Source: Pedobacter frigiditerrae (lineage in GTDB: Bacteria; Bacteroidota; Bacteroidia; Sphingobacteriales; Sphingobacteriaceae). Taken from it: 64,000 nt of DNA. The translations under genes and the position numbers were made by a program. The stretch is from positions 1-64,000 of the forward strand of contig NZ_SJSK01000008.1 of NCBI RefSeq assembly GCF_004331645.1, written 5' to 3'. Below the pieces are notes generated by a model, which was not told the DNA's origin, did not search any database, and was given only the letters and a program-made list of their open reading frames with translations. Numbering within the stretch: the first letter of the stretch is position 1; every line of letters starts with the position of its first letter. Below are positions 57,135-64,000 of this stretch, in pieces.

Positions 57135-58454
57135 ATGAAGATTTTGAAAGGTTATTTACTAATTGCACCTCTACTTTTAATTAGCAATATCTCACTTGCA
57201 CAAAGAAACATTAATGATATACTTGATTCTACAACAGTAAATAACCTTTTGATTATTTCGAAAAAATACGGTTCTGTATCATTCAGCGGATATATGCAAC
57301 CTCAATTTCAATATGCACAATCTAAAGGAACTGCAGCAGAGTTTCAAGGAGGCAACTTTGGTGATAATGCAGATAATAGGTTCAGGTTAAGAAGAGGAAG
57401 ATTAAGAGCAGATTATAGCTTATTAAATGACGATGGCACGCCATCAACCTATTTTGTATTTCAATTTGATGGAACCGAACAAGGCGTAAATGTTAGGGAT
57501 TTTTGGGGCAGGTATTATGAACATCATTTTCAACTATTCTCTTTTACTGCTGGTTTAGCCGGTAGGCCATTTGGCAATGAGCTACAATTATCATCTTCAT
57601 CTAGAGAAGCGCCAGAACGTGGCAGAATGTCTCAAACGTTGATGAAAACAGAAAGAGATTTAGGAGTCATGATTAGTTTTAATCCTCGTAAAAAAACAGC
57701 AAAGCTTAAAAATATACAATTTGATTTAGGGATTTATAATGGGCAAGGTTTATCGGGCCCTCAAGAATTTGACAATAGTAAAGATTTTGTTTTAAGGCTA
57801 AGTCATAAAAGTTATGCCTTTAAAAAATTGCCGCTAAATATTTCTGGCGGATTTAGCGCATTATTAGGTGGATTGAATCATCAATTACCTGTAAAGTATG
57901 AAATGCAAAAGGTGAATAATACTTGGGTCATGGCAAAAGATTCTTCTATCACAAACATTAATAAAATTGCCCCTAGAAAATATTATGGTGCAGATATTCA
58001 ATTATCAACCAAAAAGAAAAGTTGGAAATCCGAACTGAGAGCTGAGTTCATTAAAGGTCTACAAACCGGAACGTCCACAAATAGCAGCACACCTAATACA
58101 GTTCCAGTTGATAAAAACACTACTAAATTGCCTTATTACACCAGAAGCTTTAATGGAGCTTATTTAACTTTTGTACAAACCTTAAATAGTACGGATAATC
58201 AATTGATCTTTAAATATGATTGGTATGACCCGAATACAAAAGTTAAAGGAATTCAAATCAATACCGCAAATAAATTCTCCGCTGCCGATGTTCGTTTTGA
58301 TACATTTGGCTTTGGCTTTCTCCATCATTTTAACCCCCATTTAAAGGCTGTTATTTATTATGATGTGATTAGAAATGAAAAAACGAAATTGCTAAATTTT
58401 GATAAGGATATAAAAGATAACGTGTTAACGATTAGAACTCAATTCTATTTCTAA
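57135..58454 (+). CDS. OprO/OprP-like phosphate-selective porin
   Basis: 439 residues with signal peptide (about 1-21, ending ISLAQ). The Porin O/P pattern is seen in GYMQPQFQYAQ, FRLRRGRLRADY, FQFDGTEQGVNVRDFWGRYY, AGLAGRPFGNELQ and SREAPERGRM. Regular amphipathic strands follow, with a final aromatic residue (QFYF). It probably carries phosphate or other anions across the outer membrane. A TACCTTTG element lies at 57113-57120, without a good -33. Neighbours do not suggest a pathway. Confidence 0.85.
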   Translation: MKILKGYLLIAPLLLISNISLAQRNINDILDSTTVNNLLIISKKYGSVSFSGYMQPQFQYAQSKGTAAEFQGGNFGDNADNRFRLRRGRLRADYSLLNDDGTPSTYFVFQFDGTEQGVNVRDFWGRYYEHHFQLFSFTAGLAGRPFGNELQLSSSSREAPERGRMSQTLMKTERDLGVMISFNPRKKTAKLKNIQFDLGIYNGQGLSGPQEFDNSKDFVLRLSHKSYAFKKLPLNISGGFSALLGGLNHQLPVKYEMQKVNNTWVMAKDSSITNINKIAPRKYYGADIQLSTKKKSWKSELRAEFIKGLQTGTSTNSSTPNTVPVDKNTTKLPYYTRSFNGAYLTFVQTLNSTDNQLIFKYDWYDPNTKVKGIQINTANKFSAADVRFDTFGFGFLHHFNPHLKAVIYYDVIRNEKTKLLNFDKDIKDNVLTIRTQFYF

Positions 58455-58524
58455 TTATATTTTAATATTCATTTAAATTAAGTTCAATTTAATTAATTTA
58501 ACTTTGTTGTAAACCCTCCCTATT

Positions 58525-59106
58525 ATGGAACATTTACAATTTAGTTTCAGTGAAATACTATCAACCACGATGGTGCTTTTTGCCATTATTGATATATTAG
58601 GCTCTATTCCAATCATTATCGAGTTAAGAAGAAAGGCGGGGCATATCCAGTCTGAAAAAGCTGCAATTGTAGCAACAGGGTTGATGATTATATTCCTATT
58701 TGCTGGAAAAACCTTGTTAAATGTGATTGGTGTTGATGTATCCTCATTCGCAATAGCAGGTTCATTTGTAATTTTTGCCATTGCGATGGAAATGGTCTTA
58801 GGGTTAAGTATCTTTAAACATGATGCAGATAGTTCTGCAGCAACATCTATTGTTCCATTGGCTTTTCCCTTAATTGCTGGTGCAGGTACAATGACAACTT
58901 TATTATCCCTAAAGACGGAGTATGCTACACAAAACATAATTGTGGGCATTATCTTGAATATGCTTTTTGTTTATTTTGTATTGAAGAACACTAATAGACT
59001 AGAGAAGTTGCTGGGAAAAACTGGATTGAACATCTTAAGAAAGGCTTTTGGGATAATTCTTCTAGCCATTGCAATTAAATTGTTTAGGTCAAATACTGGA
59101 TTGTAA
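58525..59106 (+). CDS. MarC family integral membrane protein
   Basis: 193 residues with six hydrophobic helices. The N-terminal LSTTMVLFAIIDILGSIPI and the middle PLAFPLIAGAGTMTTLLSL are conserved MarC features. The family (UPF0056) was once linked to multiple antibiotic resistance; its function is not established. A TAACTTTG element at 58500-58507 ends 17 nt before the ATG. Confidence 0.9.
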   Translation: MEHLQFSFSEILSTTMVLFAIIDILGSIPIIIELRRKAGHIQSEKAAIVATGLMIIFLFAGKTLLNVIGVDVSSFAIAGSFVIFAIAMEMVLGLSIFKHDADSSAATSIVPLAFPLIAGAGTMTTLLSLKTEYATQNIIVGIILNMLFVYFVLKNTNRLEKLLGKTGLNILRKAFGIILLAIAIKLFRSNTGL

Positions 59107-59147
59107 CAAAATTTCGTTAAATTAGTCATATAGATAATTAACAAGGT

Positions 59148-59252
59148 ATGAACAACTTTGAGCAATTCACGGTTATAATTGGCGCATTAGCCATTCTTTT
59201 CGAAGCCATTAGGCATTTGAAAGGAAAGATTAAGCATTGGCATCACCATTAG
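59148..59252 (+). CDS. Possible small single-helix membrane protein (34 residues)
   Basis: A short frame starting ATG at 59148, after an AAGGT that could serve as a ribosome-binding site, encodes 34 residues with a hydrophobic stretch (VIIGALAILFEAI) and a basic, His-rich tail (HLKGKIKHWHHH). It lies 41 bp after the MarC stop on the same strand and before the convergent PHP-like gene. It could be chance; the amphipathic order of the residues and the position argue for a small membrane peptide. Confidence 0.4.
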   Translation: MNNFEQFTVIIGALAILFEAIRHLKGKIKHWHHH

Positions 59253-59296
59253 TAAATATCTGCTTAGGTTTATCTTTTAATTGCTCAATTCCGGAT

Positions 59297-61390
59297 TTAT
59301 TTTAGCCAAACCATCTGCGTAAATGCGCCATTCGCTGCTATGTCCCAAGCTTCTATCCTTACCCATTTTCTGTTTACTAGATTTACAGGCCAACTAAAAG
59401 ATTGTTTACCAAAAGATTGAGTATTATTTAAATTAACCCGATCACGGTATACTTTGTTACCATCACCAGATATAATCTCAACAAAATTTAATGGGAAAGT
59501 CCAATTAAGCGTAATCTTAATCGTCGTTTTATCAATTTTATTTAGTTTCAGCGTTTCACCTGCACCTTTTCCGTTAATATTAAAAGAAGGTATTAAAACT
59601 TCTCCAGTAGAAACAAAAAATTTTCCGTTACTAATTGCATCTAAAACAGGTTGCCATCCATTTTTATAATTGGGCAATTTGTCCATTTGCAAATAGTTCA
59701 CATTCAAATGTGCATACATTTCATTCTGATGGGTTACTGTAAAAATATCTGCTTCAGAAATTACGTGTTTTTTAAGACCCCAATTAGCCATATCATCCAT
59801 TAGGTTAAGTACACGCTTGCTTAATGTAGGTAAGGAAAGATCAGCTGGTATTGGTTTCCACGCTGCCCCTAAAAAAGTTTCTGATTTAAAAAAATCTTCA
59901 TTTTTATATTTATCTGGATAACCTGTAGAAGCTTTTGTCCTAGCATGTGCTGTCCAGGCCAAGCCCTTTTCTTCTTCAAGCAATTTCAACATTTCTTCTT
60001 TATTCCCAATATGATAAACCTTACCGTATTGTGGGTGATTGGCAACAAACGGTGTTTCATTACTCCTAGACATTACCCAATATATTGGTTTTGGAAAAAA
60101 AGCTAACCAATGACCACCATAAAAATTATTGGCTTCTTCGCCAGGAAGCAAAAGGAAAGTAGAATCAGAAAGTCTTTTAGATTGATCAAATAGTGTTTTT
60201 AACTCTTTAAGACGGATACTATCTGGACCTTTTGGATGCCCTGGCCCATGGAACTCTGCAAGCTTCACGATATCAAGCCCGGCTTTTTTAAAAACATCAA
60301 CAAATTCAGGATATTCCGGAACAGGTTTACCGCTTAACACCACATCAGATATAAATTCATTATGAAAATGGCTGGCCATGGTTTTATAGCCTTTAAGAGG
60401 CACGTACGAATCTCCATTAGTGTATTTTTTCACTTCAGCCAATGTCAAAGCTGCTTTGTTTTCACTAATTAAACAGAAAAAATTTAGTCTTTGCTTGGTT
60501 TGTGGAGGAGCATTGAACCATGGCACATAACGTTTATCACCTATTGGATCTTGTCGTATTCCCATACCATAATCAGGAATTAGGTTTAGATAATTTTTCC
60601 CTCTCCAAGTAAACTTAAGATTAAAAGCTTCATCTAACGGATAGAAATACTGATGGGGTGCAGGAAAAACAGCTAAACTTCCTCCTCTATTTTCACCTAT
60701 CACCGTTCGATATTTAACTTCTAAATTCTTACTTACATCATCTACTGAAGTTTTTTCTATTTGAAGCTTATCATGCACATCACCCCATGCAATGTTCTCC
60801 CATAATTGCTTTTTATTTACAAGACCTGCATCATACAATATTGCCGTAGAATCATTTTTAGTAGTCATTACAGCGGAAATATTAAACAATGGACTTCCAT
60901 TATACATCGTGATCTCTAAATATCCTTTAAATGAAGTTGAGCTCATTTCAGAAATCTGCACAATAGTTTGTGAACCTGACGTAAATACCTTGGTTTTTAG
61001 TTTATCGAAACTAATAAGATTTGTTGTGTAGGGCCTAGTTGGCACCCTATCAAAAAAAACATCCCAACCCGCACTAGAAGGGCTCAAAGTTCTTTTTCCT
61101 ACCCTTAAAACAAATACAGGATCTAGGTCTGAAGCAATTTCTTTAAAAGACTTCGTGTTCCCCAGTTGGATACTCTTAAACAAGGGTTTAGCCTTATCAA
61201 GATCAAGAATCATTTTCCCATTTCCCGCTCTACCTGCTGGCCAGTTAATTGTTAACCTTTTGTTATCAACACTAACTATAGATCCGTTTTTTTTATATGA
61301 TTTTAAATCAATTGGAGTTTGTGCCAATACAACAGCGTTTACTCCTAGCAGTATAAAAAGAATTAGGTTTTTGAGAAGATGATTTTGCAT
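59297..61390 (-). CDS. Secreted PHP-like metal-dependent hydrolase
   Basis: 697 residues with signal peptide (about 1-23). The N-terminal third is beta-rich and unlike known domains. The middle (about 345-590) has PHP-type metal motifs: SHFHNEF, KLAEFHGPGH, LLPGEEANNFYGGHW, WTAHARTK and EADIFTVTHQNEMYAHL. PHP proteins are phosphoesterases with a three-metal centre. The C-terminal part (about 600-697) is a beta domain. The substrate is unknown; with a signal it acts in the periplasm or outside. Confidence 0.65.
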   Translation of the reverse strand: MQNHLLKNLILFILLGVNAVVLAQTPIDLKSYKKNGSIVSVDNKRLTINWPAGRAGNGKMILDLDKAKPLFKSIQLGNTKSFKEIASDLDPVFVLRVGKRTLSPSSAGWDVFFDRVPTRPYTTNLISFDKLKTKVFTSGSQTIVQISEMSSTSFKGYLEITMYNGSPLFNISAVMTTKNDSTAILYDAGLVNKKQLWENIAWGDVHDKLQIEKTSVDDVSKNLEVKYRTVIGENRGGSLAVFPAPHQYFYPLDEAFNLKFTWRGKNYLNLIPDYGMGIRQDPIGDKRYVPWFNAPPQTKQRLNFFCLISENKAALTLAEVKKYTNGDSYVPLKGYKTMASHFHNEFISDVVLSGKPVPEYPEFVDVFKKAGLDIVKLAEFHGPGHPKGPDSIRLKELKTLFDQSKRLSDSTFLLLPGEEANNFYGGHWLAFFPKPIYWVMSRSNETPFVANHPQYGKVYHIGNKEEMLKLLEEEKGLAWTAHARTKASTGYPDKYKNEDFFKSETFLGAAWKPIPADLSLPTLSKRVLNLMDDMANWGLKKHVISEADIFTVTHQNEMYAHLNVNYLQMDKLPNYKNGWQPVLDAISNGKFFVSTGEVLIPSFNINGKGAGETLKLNKIDKTTIKITLNWTFPLNFVEIISGDGNKVYRDRVNLNNTQSFGKQSFSWPVNLVNRKWVRIEAWDIAANGAFTQMVWLK

Positions 61391-61492
61391 GACAAGGGAT
61401 ATATTTGGCTAGTAAATCGATTTACCTTAATCATAAAATTAACAATTAATTTGATTTAAAAGAATTATTAAGGTAGAATATCGATAATATCC

Positions 61493-62680
61493 TTAAGCTT
61501 GATCCTGTAAAGTGAGTTTATTCTTAACCAATCTAGCCACAAACATACTGTCGGCTTTGTTATTATACCCCTTAATCAGTTCCATTCGTTCTACTGTTAA
61601 ATCAAAATTTTTGATAAGGTAATCTACAACATCTTCATTTTCTGCTTTAAAAACAGAACATGTCATATAAATAAGAGGTTTGCCTAGTTTAAGATACTTG
61701 ATCACGCTAGCTCCAATTGCTTTTTGAAGCTTTACGTAATTCTCGATTTTGTATTTTTCAAAGAAATTAAGCATTTCTGGCGTTCTTCCCCAAGTTCCTG
61801 CGCCAGAACAAGGTGCATCTAATAAAACTCCATCAAATTCATAGTGATGTAAGATTTGGTCATTCTTTTGCAAAAGGTCTATCACTTTTAAATGATACTT
61901 TTTAATTCCAGCCAACTGGAAACGCTCTTGTAAATTATTTAAGCTGTTTTCACGTACATCACTAACCAACAGCTCAATTTTTGGCTCTAGGCTATGTAAC
62001 AATATAGATTTTCCGCCAGATGCGGCACAACAATCCCACCAATAATCATATTTATTAGGTTCAAAATAGGCACCCGTTTTTTGTGAAGAGAAATCCTGTA
62101 TTTGATAAAGCCTAGCATCACTGATAACTTGCTCTAATTTTGTTCCATTAGGCAAAGCTAAAGTTGTAGGAGATACTTCCTTAAAATCAATATGATTAGC
62201 TTTCAACTGATTAATAATAGACTGAATATGAGTTTCCTGTACACGAATAAATAAATCAGGCTGAATAAAGAACGATCTTAAAAATTCTTCCTTATCTATT
62301 CCTTCTGAAAGTTCCGCCTCAAAAGTAAAAACTTCTTCTAGTTTAAATGATTGATAAACTTTTTTGATTAATGCTATCTTATCATCAAGCAATAGGTTTA
62401 CTGACTGCTCTAAATCTGGCAAATAATGAGCAATAACCAAGCTTGTTGTATCGTGGCAAAGAAAATCGGCAACCGCCAATCTTTTCAGCTTATCCACTTT
62501 ACTTAATGCTTTCCCTAATCTGAAATAACTGTATAAGTATCTTGATGCCCATCTTCTATCAGATGAGCCCATTTGTTTGTTTTGTTTAAAGTAATTAAAC
62601 AAAAACCGATGAAGTGGCAAAACGCCATCGTAATTATTTAAAACTTGTTCAAAGGCTCTAACCTGGTGCTCTACTCTCAT
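61493..62680 (-). CDS. RsmB/NOP family RNA m5C methyltransferase
   Basis: 395 residues. The N-terminal part (about 1-130) is helical with an NusB-like look. The C-terminal Rossmann methyltransferase (about 190-390) has YWWDCCAASGGKSILLH for S-adenosylmethionine binding, DAPCSGAGTWGR with a catalytic cysteine and YMTCSVF with the second cysteine. It methylates cytosine-5 in 16S rRNA (RsmB/Fmu) or tRNA; the exact site cannot be told. It is 31 bp after the lipoprotein gene and may share its transcript. Confidence 0.85.
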   Translation of the reverse strand: MRVEHQVRAFEQVLNNYDGVLPLHRFLFNYFKQNKQMGSSDRRWASRYLYSYFRLGKALSKVDKLKRLAVADFLCHDTTSLVIAHYLPDLEQSVNLLLDDKIALIKKVYQSFKLEEVFTFEAELSEGIDKEEFLRSFFIQPDLFIRVQETHIQSIINQLKANHIDFKEVSPTTLALPNGTKLEQVISDARLYQIQDFSSQKTGAYFEPNKYDYWWDCCAASGGKSILLHSLEPKIELLVSDVRENSLNNLQERFQLAGIKKYHLKVIDLLQKNDQILHHYEFDGVLLDAPCSGAGTWGRTPEMLNFFEKYKIENYVKLQKAIGASVIKYLKLGKPLIYMTCSVFKAENEDVVDYLIKNFDLTVERMELIKGYNNKADSMFVARLVKNKLTLQDQA

Positions 62681-62711
62681 ACCCCTAAATCCGCTTCATG
62701 CTGACAATAAA

Positions 62712-63929
62712 TTAGTTAATAACACTTAATGTTAAGTTTTTGTACTGCAACAACATTAATTGCTTGTTAAAGTAACCATATTGAGGATTAAAATCAAACT
62801 CAAACGTATTATGTAGGCCTTTATATTTTTCCTTAGCAAGAAAATCCAAATAATTTTCGCCATGCTTAGCTAATAGTTTTCCAAAATAAAATCCGATATC
62901 AAAACCTTTAAAAGAAAACTCCGAAGGTTCAAAGTGATATTTCCCTCGGTATTTTTTAATAAAATTGATTACTGCGCTACTTTTATAATCAATTACAAAG
63001 GATGAACTAATAATGGTATTTAAATCTTGCAGCTGACCAACAACATAGTTCTGTTTACTCCAGTTCGGGTGACCAAATAAATTAATATCATAACCTCCTG
63101 TTTTAAGGTTTTTAAGCTTATAAAGTTTATCAATACTTGGCTTTACAAAATCTACGTCAGATGAGCAGATAACTACAGCATACTGTTTTCCTTTAATCAT
63201 TCTTGTTTCAAAGGCATAGGCAGATGTAAATTCCTGAACGATAAAGGAAGGATGCTTTTGTTTAAAATAATCGCGTATTGGCGCAGCAAATTGTTCATCT
63301 GCCGACTTTTTAGGATTTATCAATACGACAATTGTATTTTCACTTTTATAATGTGCAGCAATGTAAGCTACTATTTTCCCACCATGCAGGTTAATGTTGT
63401 TTACAATTGATATGAGCTTTGGGTTATTAAAATCGCTAGGTTTTGATGCAGCCAAAGGCGAAACAATAGACAAGTCATTTGCAATAGCATAACTAGTCAT
63501 GTATTTCATTCCCTCAGGAAAAACAGGGCCAATAATCAGGTTGCTATTTTTTAAAGTTTCTTTTTTTAGTAAAGAAGCAATCTGACTATTTTCATCCCTT
63601 GAATCAAAAACGTTTAACTTAAAGTTTAAACCATTTGCAGCAGCAGAGTCTATCCCAAGCATCACGCCTTGGTAAAAATCTAATGCCATATCAGATTTTT
63701 CTACTTGAGCTTTTGTAGCAGTCTGTAAGTTAAGTTCGTTTAACTTAAACGGAATAATTAACGAGATATTAGCTTCTGTAAATTTCTTTACAGGTTTATC
63801 TACTTTAGTAGCTGGCGTATTGTTAACAACTGGCTTGCTTGGGGTAGTTATAACTTTTGGTGAACAGCCAAAAAAAACCAAGCTCAAAAACATTAATATT
63901 CTAAAGCTTGGTTTATTTTTTATATTCAT
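62712..63929 (-). CDS. Periplasmic-binding-protein-like lipoprotein
   Basis: 405 residues with a lipoprotein signal (lipobox FFGC at about residue 22). A type I periplasmic-binding fold (Peripla_BP_6, amino acid ABC substrate type) follows: ISLIIPFKLNE, NLIIGPVFPEGMKYMTSYA, LSIVSPLAASKPSDF and IVVLINPKK. No ABC transporter gene is near. In Bacteroidota such proteins often have LysM modules and work with peptidoglycan; here none is seen. A Pro-Thr-Lys linker separates the lipid from the domain. Confidence 0.8.
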   Translation of the reverse strand: MNIKNKPSFRILMFLSLVFFGCSPKVITTPSKPVVNNTPATKVDKPVKKFTEANISLIIPFKLNELNLQTATKAQVEKSDMALDFYQGVMLGIDSAAANGLNFKLNVFDSRDENSQIASLLKKETLKNSNLIIGPVFPEGMKYMTSYAIANDLSIVSPLAASKPSDFNNPKLISIVNNINLHGGKIVAYIAAHYKSENTIVVLINPKKSADEQFAAPIRDYFKQKHPSFIVQEFTSAYAFETRMIKGKQYAVVICSSDVDFVKPSIDKLYKLKNLKTGGYDINLFGHPNWSKQNYVVGQLQDLNTIISSSFVIDYKSSAVINFIKKYRGKYHFEPSEFSFKGFDIGFYFGKLLAKHGENYLDFLAKEKYKGLHNTFEFDFNPQYGYFNKQLMLLQYKNLTLSVIN

Positions 63930-64000
63930 TTGTATTTTATTTATTCTTCTAAACGTCAGATCAATCGGGTTAATCTATAAAAATCCCTTTAAATTTTCTT

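Overview
The window is a low-GC, gene-dense chromosomal segment from a Bacteroidota bacterium, most likely Pedobacter or a close relative in the Sphingobacteriaceae. The evidence is the Bacteroidota-type promoters (TTTG, about 19 nt, TAnnTTTG) in front of several genes, the block bamD - rpoZ-like omega - coaBC - DUF4835 - recN that is characteristic of the phylum, LytTR and AraC regulators, carboxypeptidase-regulatory-like proteins, collagen-like lipoproteins and BBP2-type porins. No tRNA, rRNA, insertion sequence, prophage or CRISPR array lies inside the window.

Layout. 1-1187 is non-coding: three near-perfect tandem promoters point left, out of the window, in the manner of an rRNA-operon control region, followed by a GC-rich self-complementary islet. 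1188-10893 is the bamD/omega/coaBC/DUF4835/recN block, interrupted between DUF4835 and recN by a TlpA-like thioredoxin and a BlaI/BlaR1-like pair; the BlaR1-like protein carries eight 23-residue repeats, and the pair's promoter lies between two BlaI-type operators. 10890-22859 (minus) is a surface/secretion region: a six-module collagen-like lipoprotein, a hairpin, then a tight three-gene unit made of an outer-membrane barrel, a 2278-residue multidomain secreted protein and an Fn3-like secreted protein.

23125-29514 holds signalling genes (AraC regulator, LytTR response regulator plus TPR histidine kinase) and two tandem paralogous secreted proteins. 29646-34559 has a PA0069-type radical SAM gene whose start codon lies inside a perfect 24-bp inverted repeat, an ATP-grasp enzyme and clpC. 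34560-38714 is a repeat-rich spacer followed by a YtrA-type regulator/ABC exporter cassette flanked by related repeats. 38715-46846 contains a DUF3095 protein with cyclase-like motifs, ettA, a GbsR/MarR regulator with two small membrane proteins sharing a duplicated operator, a stand-alone receiver, DUF1456, a DEAD-box helicase with an altered DEFD motif, a YkuK-like RNase H fold protein and a DUF4468 protein.

46911-63929 is mostly transport and housekeeping: a porin with the ammonium channel Amt, an SRPBCC protein, a TIGR01212 radical SAM protein, two APC amino-acid permeases flanking a membrane pyrophosphatase of the K+-dependent type, an OprO/P-like porin, MarC, a possible 34-residue small protein, a secreted PHP-like protein, an RsmB-type rRNA methyltransferase and a periplasmic-binding-protein-like lipoprotein. 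Several genes have their ATG only 4-5 nt after a -7 element, which suggests leaderless transcripts. The strongest leads for undescribed biology are the barrel/giant-protein operon, the palindrome over the radical SAM start codon, the GbsR two-operator membrane module, the repeat-bearing BlaR1 protein and the DUF3095 protein as a divergent cyclase.
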